Positions 45,718 through 57,121 of a stretch of DNA of 64,000 nucleotides are shown here, piece by piece. The DNA is from Leucaena leucocephala. Lineage: Eukaryota > Streptophyta > Magnoliopsida > Fabales > Fabaceae. The stretch is taken from assembly GCA_037074615.1 (NCBI GenBank), contig CM073515.1, positions 15,709,001-15,773,000 on the forward strand, written 5' to 3'. The position numbers were made by a program, and so were the translations under genes. The stretch's first letter is position 1, and each line of letters starts with the position of its first letter. Under the pieces are notes generated by a model. The model did not search any database, was not told where the DNA came from, and saw only the letters and a list, made by a program, of their open reading frames with translations.

Positions 45718-46421
45718 TTAGGCTTGGTCTACTTTAACCCTCAGGATCTACTACGATCTACTGTAAGCCTCTTCAGGATTTAACTATAACCTTGAAGCTC
45801 TGCATGAGCCATACTAGGATCTAATTGTGATTCTCTGGAATCTACTACAATTATGTTTTACTGTGCCATAATTCTCTAGAAGACCTAAAATCAATAGACT
45901 AAGTTGTAATGTTAGCCACTTCCACTTAGTTGGTAACTCAACTGATAATTTTCCCAAATTTTTTTAAAACAATATTTTCCATTAAGACCTTACTCATTTC
46001 CTCTTTCACTCAGGAATTTATCATATCATTCTTATCTTTCATTTCAAAGCATGACTTTGATCTGTGTAGTACTGTAAAGAGCTACACAAGCTTTACCATG
46101 CACTTACTGCTATAAACTATACATCTTATATTTCTTATTATCGTTTTGTGCAAAATTGCTGAAGAATTTTTCTCAGCTCATCTGGTGGACATGGCTTTAA
46201 CATGAGCTGCACTGTCCATTTCCTTAAACTGATTCTATCTCAAGAGGAATCTGACTCTATTGCAATAACAATATAGCTCTATTGCAAGAGCATTTACTTT
46301 TATCACATAGACATTGAGCACTTGAAGCTACATCATTTTTATAACTATATCTCATTTTGTATCATATCATCAATGTCATGTTCATAGCTCATCATTCATA
46401 TATCTCATCATTATTAAATGA
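45718..46421 (-). mobile_element. Interior remnant of a third array member
   Basis: Minus-strand non-coding interior matching 10435-11028 of P and rc of 29575-29960 of R, including hairpin-like 'gctctattgcaagagc' blocks near 46260-46290. The PPT-proximal 1 kb, including any 5S-like segment, and the PBS are both missing. Confidence 0.7.
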
Positions 46422-48611
46422 TGAAACATCCTTACTTTCGTATATCTTAGGGATCATTCAGTAGTATTTAGAACCACTTACAAGAACTTAGAAGTCCATT
46501 AGATAAATTTGGATTTTTACTCTTCCTGAGTTACTGTTCATATGGTATTCCAGATTAGGCGATAAACTTCAAAAAAATATAATTAATTCTAGAAAAATAA
46601 AAATGAAGTATTTCAAAAAGATACATGAAGATAAAATCTTTAAATTTAAGAAAAAATAATATCCAGACCAAATACTTAGCCAATTAATACATTCTAATCA
46701 TCAATGATTACTGTTCATTTGGTCAAAAATTCTGAAAACCAATTCTGGTCCATTACTTTGAAAAATTCGTTCTCTTTGTACATAAATCAAAATAAGGCGC
46801 TATTAGTGTCAAAAGGAAGCTTGACATGTTAACTAAATGTTTGTAAAATTTCATACATTTATTTCATCATTTACTATTTTTTATTACATCATGACCATCA
46901 CTACTTACATTGGTCAAATAGCAACATTACATATAACAACTCTTCACATAACATATATACTATCCAATCCCTAGCTTATCTTCATGTTTCTTCATCCTCT
47001 TTCATCATTAATAAACCTGTGGGATTGGGATTACATGGAGGGGTGACATTTTTGGGGAAATCTCAGTAGCAAACGGTACTAAACAATGCATGCATTAATA
47101 TAAATACTTGTGCGTGCTCATGAAAGTGTTAACATTGTGTAATGTGCATGCTTCCATGTAACATATGAAATACAATTAGCCAAAGTAATCATGGAAATAG
47201 AGCTTCAATCATAAACACATATGCAACACAATTCAACATAACCATAGCACTACCAAGATAACATTCAATACATACAAGTTTAGGATAAGTTTACTACCTC
47301 ACTTGCTTGATTTCTTTCACTCTAACCTTGCCTCTTTTTTCTTACTCCTCTTGGATGTTTGGCTACCTCGTTGGAGTCCACAATCAAAACCTAACATCAT
47401 ATAATCATCTATTACAATCTAACTTTCTCTTGAACATTAAGCTTATTTAACTACATTAACTTTCCTTAATCTTAGCTAATAGACTTCATCTTTGAATTAA
47501 TTGATGTCTTGACTTTACCCTGCACAATTTCATCTTTTGAATCCATTTATGAGCTTAGAATCATGAAATTCCAGCTCCTATATACTGTTCTATACAGATT
47601 TACAAAACATAAACAATTCCTCCAAAAATTTGTATTTTGATTCCAATGCTTGCAATACTTGTTTCTCTACTTTACCCGACACAACTTTTAATTTTAAAAT
47701 CATTGGTAACATCAAAATCTTGAAATTCTAATTACTATTCTTACAAGTGAACAGTAACAATAAGAACTTCAAAACTATAACTTGGAATTCTAATGCTTCC
47801 AAAATTCAAAACATATCCAATCCTACATAAAATCATCATATGAATTCAATGGAAGCATTAGATCATTGAAATTCCATCTACTTCTACTTCTATCCATTGG
47901 TTCTTCTTTATTTACTTTAACATTTTAAGGGCATTATTGTCTTTCCACACCTCATCAGAGTATTCCCTGACCTTGGTCAACTATTCTAGGAATTCTCCTT
48001 GACCATCTATCCTTAGTCAAATGACCAAACTGCCATTTGTCTGACTCAAACTCAATGACACAACACAGTGGCATACTTAGTGGCATTTTCATAATTTTAT
48101 ATTTTTCCAGTCTTTATTAGCCCTGGCCCACATACTTATCTAGAAATATTACTAGGCCTATAAAATGCTATTTTGGGACTTCTACATGGTCCACTACCTT
48201 CATGGGCTTAACTCCGGGGAAGTTCACCGAAACGTATTTATCGAGTGTTTTAATCCAGTATAAATTTCATAATAAATTCTATAAAACTCTTTTTTGTGCT
48301 TTGTCAGATTCATAAATTCTTATATTAATTATAGGAATTTACTACCAAATTTCATTTGATTCTAAGGTGTAGAGGAAACTGTACTAATTTTCCTTTTCTA
48401 GAGATTAATATAAATTTTTCGAGACATTAAATCAAAATTCTGCGTTACGTCAAACTGATCAGAATAATTTTCTCTATTTACTAGAAAAATTTGGTACTAA
48501 TATGATTCTAGGTATTTTTAGGCCTTTTCCGGCTCAACTTTCTCATAATTGCCATTTTGCCCTTGAACTTTTGAAAATTACACTTTATGCCCTCAACTTT
48601 TCATAATTACT
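46422..48611 (-). mobile_element. Hybrid LTR lacking its promoter
   Basis: The left terminus is TGAAACATCC. 46422 to about 47900 matches the U5/R part of X/Y LTRs. At about 47925 it switches to sequence matching the U3 of R-type LTRs ('gggcattattgtctttcc'), with the TATA region missing between them. It fades out in U3 'cccttgaacttttg' repeats near 48611, before any LTR start. Confidence 0.7.
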
Positions 48612-48780
48612 AAGTTCACCTTCTAAAATCTTTTAAAATTCTTTCTCAATTAATTGTCATCATCAAAACATTAGAGTCTAACATTTTTCTACATTTTTGA
48701 TGATGTCAAAACTTAATTGAGAAGCTTTAAAAATATTGAGTTGTAATATTTGATGATCAAGAAAAAGGCATTGCAGTAGG
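48612..48780. other. Non-LTR host sequence with an imperfect inverted repeat
   Basis: Left part of the sequence into which Q inserted. It holds two arms (48644-48668 and 48695-48722) that pair as TCTCAATTAA...CATCATCAAAA with TTTTGATGATG...TTAATTGAGA. No gene is visible. It continues at 55995. Confidence 0.55.
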
Positions 48781-51169
48781 TGTCATATCCCAATTTTTAG
48801 GCTTAGAAGCCCAGTATATAGCCTAAACAAGGGATGCTACTATACCCTATTGAGTAGAGGTCTCAATAAATAGAGAAAATGATGCTCATCAGTTTGATGC
48901 AACACAGAGTTTTAATATGAGGTCCTCGAAAGATTTATATTAATTTTTGAAGAGAAGAAAAATTAATACCGTATTCTCTAGACCTCAACATTAGATGAAA
49001 TGTGGCAGTAAATTCCTATAATTAATATAAGAATTTCTAAAACTGACAGAGTCCAAAAATAAGTTCTATAGAATTTACTATAGAATTTACAGTGGATTAA
49101 AAGACCCGATAAATAGATTTCAGGGGAATTTCTTAGGAATTGAGCCCATGAAGATAGGGGATCATATAGAGGGTCCAGAATGGCACCTTATAGGCCCAGT
49201 GATATTTTTAGATAAGTATGTGGGCCAAGGCTAATAAAGATCGAGAAAAATGAAGAATTACGAAAATGTCACTGTGTTGTGTCATTAAGTTAGAGTCAGA
49301 CGAAGGGCGTTATGATCATTTGACTAAGGTTAGATAGTCAAGAAAGGGTATCTAGGTAGTTGACCAGGGTCAAGAGGTACTCTAGTAAGGTATGGAAAGA
49401 TAAGAGTGCCCTTAGAAGTACTAAAGAAGTATTAAGGGCATTTTGGTAATTTATTAAGGATATTTCTTGGGAACCGAGCCACCAGAGTATTTGGGCTTAG
49501 TTAGAAACCCAAGATGACAATCCAAGGCCCAAAAACGTAGGCCAAGAGTAATATGGGCCCAAGAGGCATTAAAATATTATTTTAGTATTTTTTTCAATAA
49601 AGTAAAGTGACTTGGTCCAAGATAGAACTGGGTAAAGTGTTCTAGAATCATGAGAGAACATAAGTGGGACCCATAAGGTGCCAAATGGAATGATTACAAT
49701 AAAAGAAGAAAAGCAAAGGACACATGGCATGATTAGAGAAAAAAGGAGAAAAAGCAAGAGGACACGTGGCACGATCTCGGCCATCCATTCATGGAAAAGA
49801 CTCTGGAACTCTCTGGAAAGGCTGAGTCAGCTGGTGAGGTGTCCCAAGAGCCTCACCATTGTGACACATATACCCCTGAGGTGTCCTAGATGATGTCATG
49901 AGTGGTGAGTCATCAGGGAGGGTGATGTCATTGTGATGATGCAGGCAAAGCTTCTTGAGTAAGCAAGCAATTAGAGCCATTCATCGCGAATCAATCTGGA
50001 CCATTCATTTCACCACCTCTCACCTATAAATAGGTCACTCCCCTCCCATTTCAAGGCACACCATGGATCTAGCAAGAACAGGAAGAGAAAGAAGAGAGAA
50101 AGAGAGAAAGAGAGGAAGGAAGAAAGAAAGGAAAGAGTTATAGTGGAGCCAGGAGCCGTCTAAGGAGCCGAGGGACTAGGCAAAGCTTAGGAATGAGGTA
50201 AGAAAGTTATCTAGTCCCTGCTCTAATAAAGTAGAGTATTGCTCTTAGTAGTTAGAATAGAGAAATATCTCTATTAATAAAAGTAGCTAAAGGTAGAAAG
50301 AAAGACAGGGGAATGTCAGATTAAGGATATCACCCCTAGTTAAGCATCAGTTAAGTAGAGCTATACTGGATAATAATAAAGATATTATTATGCTATGTAT
50401 AGGCTCTACCATATTTAAATAAGGGACCTTAGAGACAAGGCTAGGAGCTGGAAGGAAAGGCTACACGCCAGGTAGTAGACTTACCTACTTGTATGCTTAT
50501 ACTACTTGGATGTTTTATGTGATGTTTTCTTACCTTGATGATGTGAGGCATGTATGATTAAGTAATGCTTTGTTTCTTTTTATGCTATGGCCATATGTTA
50601 TAATTAAGTAACATGGAAGCATGTATGTTATCATGATGCAAGCATAATCATTAAGTACACACATAGTAACATCAAGCATATAGTTGCATATATTATATAC
50701 TTACCGTTTACTACTGAGATTTCCCCAGAAATCTCATCCCCTTCCATGTAATCCTAATCCCACAGGTATGTTTAAAGAGGATTGAAGAATCATAGAGAGG
50801 AGCTAGGGATTGGATAGTGCAGAGGTTATGCAAAGATAGGACCAAAGTGCTGGAATCAGGGAAAAATGTAGGATGAACAGCAAAATTCGGACATTGACTG
50901 ATATGGAACTGGTCAAGGCGTGGTCACTCCATTTTGTTATCAAGGCATAGTCAAATTATCTTCGAGTAGCAATTTGAACCACTCCATTTTGATTTTTCTA
51001 GAATTAGTTATGACTTTTTAAAGTTAGGTCACTCCATTGGAATTTACATAGTGAATAGTACTCCCTGGGAGTAAAATTTCAGATTGTATGATTTGACTTC
51101 AATGGCCCTAGAATTGGTTCCAAATGCTACTGAATGGTCCCTAACATGTAAGAAAAGGAGGATGTTATA
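48781..51169 (+). mobile_element. 5' LTR of element Q
   Basis: TGTCATATCC...GATGTTATA. Keeps the U3 enhancer repeats and G-box (about 49678-49770) that its partner LTR lost. TATA box at 50025-50032, GA-rich leader at about 50085-50135. It lacks 16 bases present in the other LTR near 49267 (between short repeats of 'cact'), and a stretch near 50935 is replaced. Confidence 0.9.
50025..50032 (+). promoter_or_regulatory. TATA box of element Q 5' LTR
   Basis: TATAAATA in the CACC...GG context shared with R. Confidence 0.7.
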
Positions 51170-51172
51170 ATT

Positions 51173-51184
51173 TGGTATCAGAGC
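51173..51184 (+). other. PBS of element Q
   Basis: TGGTATCAGAGC three bases after the LTR end. Confidence 0.92.
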
Positions 51185-51206
51185 TGAGGGTTCTGGCTCA
51201 GAGCAG

Positions 51207-51272
51207 AAGGTTCTGGTACAGAATCAAGAAGGTTCTGGTACAGAATCAAGAAGGTTCTGGTACAGAATCAAG
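51207..51272 (+). repeat. 22-bp tandem repeat after the PBS of element Q
   Basis: Three perfect copies of a 22-bp unit (AAGGTTCTGGTACAGAATCAAG) at 51207, 51229 and 51251, flanked by degenerate copies from 51186 and to about 51350. R has only one or two degenerate units at the same place (about 28565-28600). Confidence 0.88.
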
Positions 51273-51506
51273 AGGGTTCTAGTATAGAACAAAGGGTTCA
51301 GGCACAAAGCATAAGATTCTAGCGTAGAACAGAAGGTTCTGGCTCAGTGATGCTCTGGCGTAGTTAGAGATTTGAACTAAGAGGTTGTCCCCTAGTAGGA
51401 GATAGGGGGATAGTGTTCACTACTTAGAGATAGTGACACCCAGATAGATAGAATGATACCCTATACCTTACAGTGGTACAGGGTAATCTTCAAGGAAGTG
51501 GCTAGT

Positions 51507-51565
51507 CTTAGTCAGCCGTTACCACCGAGGTCTCATGTTTCCTAGCATGATGTGGCTGGACTAAG
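51507..51565 (+). other. Predicted stem-loop downstream of the PBS (element Q)
   Basis: Homologue of 28794-28852. The outer stem is unchanged. In the inner stem (51533-51539 with 51544-51550) a G-C pair of R is replaced by A-T, keeping the pairing. Confidence 0.6.
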
Positions 51566-52583
51566 CAGGATAACATCTGGGGAGTAGTTTCCTCTATGGA
51601 TAGAGACAGAGCTAACTTGTCCCAGGTCAAAGGAAGCTGCCAGACGTTACAGTGATGATGATAGTAAAGGTACCAACCTGGTTGAAGTTAATCAACTAGA
51701 GGATTGGTATAATGCATAATCAAGCTAGATAGAATAAAGTAATGAGATATGAAAGATTAGACAATGTTCAGAAGTAAATCCTCTATGAGAGTAGATCTAC
51801 ATTTCAAAAGAATTTGTTCAGCTAGTGTTTCCTAAATAAAAGAATTAATAGTTAGAAATGAGATGATTGCTATAAAAAGAGCTGATGTTCCCAAGATAGA
51901 GGAACCAGTCTAGTCTAGAGCAGACTAAGGCTAATAGAGAGAAAGGTAGCCATAATTTTAAAGATAAAGAGACTCCTCAATTTAAGAAAAAGTAAGAAGG
52001 GTTGAGTATATACCCTAGTAAGAGGGTAATATGGCAACCTAAGTTAAATGAGTGGATATTTCAGATTCCTAAATGAATGTTTAGAATTTGGCAGATAATG
52101 GGTTAGAGGAAAGAATGTTTTAAAGTTTATTTAGTTGATTGTTCAATTGTAGTGTACGTATAATGGATGGTTGAGCAAATTTATGTGATAATGATATGGC
52201 TTATGTTGCTATAAGTTATGAGGAATAGTTGCATCTCCTTACAGTTGTTATATGATGACACGCAAGTTAGAGTATGCTATGAATACTCCCCTCATGCAGT
52301 ACACGCAGGGTAGAGTTTATCATGAAATAAGAAAGTTATGTTGCTCCCATACCATACGACATGCAATAAGAATGTACCCAAAATGAGAGATAGTCTCAGT
52401 AAGTGAGACAATTGTTCTAGTATGATTAGGGTTACTCAGATATTTCTATAGACTTATGAATATAGTACTCAGGGCCATTTCTTATGTTAGGATTATAGCA
52501 AGTACCAAGAAGGTGGTAGCATTATAACTCTATCAAAAGAAATGGTATACAAAAAGAGTAAGAGATAGCAGTAAAGAGATTAT

Positions 52584-52697
52584 TTTCATATCACTCTTCA
52601 GATAATAGTTGGATATGAAACAAATGGCTCTCAGATAGAGCTAGATTTAGATGAGTTCATATCACTTTTTAGATAAGAGTTAGATATGATACAGATT
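52584..52697 (+). repeat. Pair of related hairpins in element Q interior
   Basis: TTTCATATC (52584-52592) pairs with GATATGAAA (52612-52620). A second diverged copy with TCATATC/GATATGA arms follows about 75 bp later. Sequence between them carries a GCTCTCAGATAGAGC hairpin. Confidence 0.65.
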
Positions 52698-53713
52698 GCT
52701 TGCAGTAAGAGCATAGTTCAAATAACTCGCAGTTAGAGCACATATGGAAATAAGAAGTTATAATGAGGCCATAGCAACATAATGCAATGGCAGGTGGTTA
52801 GACCATAATTAGTAAGCCACAATAGAATAAGAGAGATGAGAAGGAATCCTGAGTAAGGGGTAAATAAGTAAGGTCTGGGTAAACAATATGGGCTACTGAA
52901 TGTATTTTAAATTTTTTATGGAGTTATCAACAAGTGGAAGCAGTTAACCTTATAACTTAGTCTGTTGGATGAGATCTTTTAGAGATGATGATACAATACA
53001 ACAGAATCATAGAGGATTCTAGAGGATCGCAGTTAGATCCTAACATGGCTCAAGGGTCATAGTTAGATCTTAATAGCTTCAGAGTCACAGTGAGATTCTG
53101 AAGAGGCTTACGGTTGATCGCAGTTAGATCCTGAGGTCACAGTTAGACCTAGCCTAAGGAAAGTAAGGAGCCATGAAAAAATGAGAACAGTATAGTATAT
53201 CTCTAGAAAGATGAGTACCAAAGACGAAGTTAAGGGAAGGCGCTTCACGAGTTGATTAACTTATCTAAAAAATTTATTTATAGCCAATATTATATACAGA
53301 CTGAACTTAGACAAAAATGGAGTCTAAGTTCAAATCTGAGTGCTTATATTCAAAAAGTTTGGTAGAAGTATGCCTGAGGAATATAGAAGAGAACCCCATA
53401 TGTTTTGAGAATAGAAAAGTATGAGTAGATAGATCCTTTAGATAAGGATCAAGAGATGAAGAGGCTAGTAAAGACCTAAAGAAGAGGGTCTAAGATAAAG
53501 TAAAGATAGAATGCAGTTATATGAAAAAAGTGTAAATGCCACAAAAGTTTGGCATAGATACACAAAGTTATGAAAGATAGTAAGAGAAGTTAAGAAGAGA
53601 TAAAAAGTTAAGAAAATGTTATGAAATGAAAGGGACATTCTCCTCAGAAGAAACTATTCATTAAGTAATGAATAGAGGTTTGACCCTCAAATTTCGAGGA
53701 CGAAATTTATTTT

Positions 53714-53727
53714 AAGGGGAGGAGAAA
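53714..53727 (+). other. PPT of element Q
   Basis: AAGGGGAGGAGAAA, identical to the PPT of R, directly before the 3' LTR. Confidence 0.9.
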
Positions 53728-55989
53728 TGTCATATCCCAATTTTTAGGCTTAGAAACCCATTATATAGCCTGAAAAGGGGATGCTACTAGACCCTATTGA
53801 GCAGAGGTCTCAATAAATAGAGAAAATGATGCTCATCAGTTTGATGCAATACAGAGTTTTAATATGAGGTCCCGAAAAATTTATATTAATTTCTGAAGAG
53901 AAGGAAAATTAATACAGTATTCTCTAGACCTCAAAATTAGATGAAATGTGGCAGTAAATTCCTATAATTAATATAAGAATTTCTTAAACTGATAGAGCCC
54001 AAAAAGGAGTTCTATAGAATTTACTACAGAATTTACAGTGGATTAAAAGACCCGATAAATAGGTTTTAGGGGAATTTCTCAGGAATTGAGCCCATGAAGA
54101 TAGGGGATCATACAGAGAGTTCAGAATGGCACCTTATAGGCCCAGTGATATTTTTAGATAAGTATGTGGGCCAAGGCTAATAAAGACCGAGAAAAATGAA
54201 GAATTACGAAAATGCAACTAAAGGTATGCCACTGTGTTGTGTCATTAAGTTAGAGTTAGACGAAGGGCATTATGATCATTTGACTAAGGTTAGACAGTCA
54301 AGAAAGGGTATACGGATAGTTGACCAGGGTCAAGAGGTACTCTGGTAAGGTATGGAAAGATAAGAGTGCCCCTAGAAGTACTAAAGTGGTATTAAGGGCA
54401 TTTTGGTAATTTATTAAAGATGTTTCTTATGAATCAAGCCACCAAAGTATTTGGGCTTGATTAGAAACCCAAGATGATAATACAAGGCCCAAAAACGTAG
54501 CCTAAGAGTAATGTGGGCCTAAGAGGCATTAAAATATTATTTTAGTGCTTTTTCAATAAAGTAAAGTGACCCGGTCCAAGATATAACTGGGTAAAGTGAT
54601 CTAGAATCATGAGAGAACATAAGTGGGACCCAAGGCTGAGTTAGCTGGTGAGGTGTCCCAAGGGCCCCATAATTGCACAACATATACCCCTGAGGTATCC
54701 CTTGAGGTGTCCTAGATGATGTCATGAGTGGTGAGTCATCAAGGAGGGTGATATCATCGTGATGATACAGGCAAAGTTTCTTGAGGAAGCAAGCAATCAG
54801 AGCCATTCATCACGAATCAATCTGGACCATTCATTCCACCTCCTCTCACCTATAAATAGGCTACTCCCCTCCCATTTCAAGGCACACCATAGATCTAGCA
54901 AGAAAAGGAAGAGAAAGAAGAGATAAAGAGAGGAAGGAAGGAAGAAAGGAAAGAGTTTTGGTGGAGCTAAGAGCAATCTAAAGAGCTGAGGGACTAGACA
55001 AAGCTTAGGAATAAGGTAAGAAAGTTATCTAGTCCCTGCTCTAATAAAGTATAGGATTGCTCTTAGTAGTTAGAATAGAGAAATATCTCTATTAATAAAG
55101 GTAGCTAAAGGTAGAAAGAAAGGCAAGGGAATGTCAGATTAAGGATATCACCCCTAGTTAAGCATGAGTTAAGTAGAGCTATACTGGCTAATAATAAAGA
55201 TATTATTATGCTATGTATAGGCTCTAACATATGAAAATAAGGGACCTTAAAGACAAGGATAGGAGCTGGAAGGAAAGGCTACACGCCAGGTAGTAGACTT
55301 ACCTACTTGTATGCTTATACTACTTGGATGTTTTATGTGATATTTTCTTACCTTGATGATATGAGGCATGTATGATTAAGTAATGCTTTGTTTCTTTTTA
55401 TACTATGGCCATATGTTATAATTAAGTAACATGGAAGCATGTATGTTATCATGATGCAAGCATAATCATTAAGTACACACATAGTAACATCAAGCATATA
55501 GTTGCATACATTGTATGATTACCGTTTGCTATTGAGATTTCCCCAGAAATCTCATCCCCTTCCATATAATCCCAATCCCACAGGTATGTTTAAAGAGGAC
55601 TGAAGAATCATAGAGAGGAGCTAGGGATTGGATAGTGCAGAGTTTATTCAAAGATAGGACCAAAGTGTTGGAATCAGGGGAGAACGCAGGATGAACAGTA
55701 AACTTCAGATGTTGACTGACATAGACATGGTCAAGGCATGGTCAATGAGTTATTTTTCCCTGAAATAAAATTAAGTTATCTTCGAGTAGCAATTTGAACT
55801 ACTCCATTTCAATTTTTCTAGAATTAGTTATGATTATTTAAAGTCAGGTCACTCCGCTGGAATTTACACAGTGAATAGTTCTCGCTGGGAGTAAAATTCC
55901 AGATTGTATGATTTGACTTCAATGGCCCTAGAAGTGGTTCCAAATGCTACTGAATGGTCCCTAACATGTAAGAAAAGGAGGATGTTATA
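53728..55989 (+). mobile_element. 3' LTR of element Q, enhancer repeats deleted
   Basis: Matches the 5' LTR, but bases equivalent to 49674-49818 (about 145 bp, the G-box enhancer repeats) are missing at a junction near 54631-54634. The TATA box is at 54851-54858 and the terminus is GATGTTATA. Confidence 0.9.
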
Positions 55990-55994
55990 GTAGG

Positions 55995-57121
55995 CATATC
56001 AGTAAATGAAAAAATTCAAACATAGAGAAGCATTGCAAGTTTTCATTCATTTCAATGAATTACAAAAGATTAAAAAAGAAACAAAAATTGAATAAGTTCA
56101 TCTATTCTCTCCCTTTTTTACATATATAAAAAATGAGGTCCTGAAGTCCTAAAAATGGAACCTTATGGAGGGGTAAATTGTATGTAGGTCTAGGGGTAAG
56201 TTGTAAGTAGGTCTAGGGTTAGATAAATGCAATTTGATTCTTTAATTAAGTCACCTCTTGTCTCAAAAATATGATGGCATGTATCTGCAGTGCAATTATT
56301 TCAAGAAAATGGTTGAATGATTCTTCATGGCCTGAATTCCTTTTTCAACTTTTGAGATCATCTTATTTTTCAAAGATTGTCCAAACTTTTTGAGGATCTC
56401 AAAAAGGTCAGGTTTAAAAAGAGATGTCTCCATACTTTCCTTGCTTGAGCAAGAATATCTTCTTTAAAACTTATAAGCTCTTGCTAGACCATATGATGCA
56501 CGGCTGCTTGAGTAAAGAAAGGTATAGTAGAGGGGATAGTAGAAGCAGCTGAAGATTCAGCTTCATCTTGTTGCATATGCTACTTCCCTTTTTGTGGTTT
56601 CTTTCTTCCATCTATTAGTGGCAAAGAAATTCTCATTCGATAGATTTGCTCAGCTCCAAATCTTGGCACCTTTACTTCCTTATCCCCTTTCTCCAGATAT
56701 TCTCTATTGTAGTGTTGAAGGAAGAAAGAGATTATTTAAGGATAAGGCATTGGAGTAGACTTGGATTTTGAGAAATATTTTTTTTTTCATTTCGATGTGT
56801 ATCAAACTCTAATATTCATCTTCTCCCTACTGATTATCCTTGCCATTATCCTATAATCTTCTTAAGTCATGTATGTAAAGCTCCCTCACTTGTTAACCAT
56901 ACTTCTTGAATATATTTAGTGGATTATCCTATGATAATCACACATATATTTTGGAACAAACTTCATATCACCTGAGAAGTTGTCCTTCAGTATCAGAATA
57001 TCATAAATATGTCTCATAGATAGCTCTGGCCTCTCTTTAAAGTCTATAGTTTTTAGTAGCAAGTTTGTTATATCTGAATCCAACCTTATTTCTCTTTTTA
57101 ATTTGTGATCAGATGGCTACT
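55995..57121. other. Non-LTR sequence with a decayed coding remnant
   Basis: Right part of Q's insertion target. 55995-56290 shows nothing recognisable. 56300-57116 carries a minus-strand coding remnant (separate entry). The Y-type LTR begins at 57122 and cuts the remnant at its 5' side. Confidence 0.6.
56300..57116 (-). pseudogene. Decayed plant transposon-associated protein remnant (tentative)
   Basis: The minus strand gives protein-like stretches largely in one frame: REIRLDSDITNLLLKTIDFK, RPELSMRHIYDILILKDNFS, KFVPKYMCDYHRIIH, then EYLEKGDKEVKVPRFGAEQI and YRMRISLPLIDGRKKPQKGK. A low-complexity SSAASTIPSTIPFFTQAA segment follows, and after a frameshift a lysine-rich tail (ILKKFGQSLKNKMISKVEKG). 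Six or more stops and at least one frameshift show it is dead. The layout (globular N-part, PY/ISLPLID-type segment, acidic or serine linker, coiled-coil-like tail) recalls the plant-specific 'putative plant transposon protein' family found in gypsy-associated and host ORFs. That assignment is from memory and uncertain. It lies outside the Tekay-like elements. Confidence 0.42.

Larger units (their letters stand above)
51170..53727 (+). mobile_element. Non-coding interior of element Q
   Basis: No long frame and no gag/pol motif. Contains the 22-bp repeat array (51207-51272), the covarying stem-loop (51507-51565), and two long hairpins (52584-52620 and 52661-52697). Several GCTCT...AGAGC stems lie at 52630-52750, and the 'tcgaggacgaaattt' block precedes the PPT. 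Confidence 0.82.
48781..55989 (+). mobile_element. Element Q: complete, older non-autonomous Ty3/gypsy
   Basis: 7209 bp with perfect target duplications GTAGG (48776-48780 and 55990-55994), LTRs of 2389 and 2262 bp, PBS (51173-51184) and PPT (53714-53727). The 2558-bp interior is non-coding. Indels and many substitutions separate the LTRs, so it is much older than R. It shares the PBS-proximal stem-loop and the PPT block with R but has lost the 5S-like segment and the 24-bp hairpin array. Confidence 0.92.
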
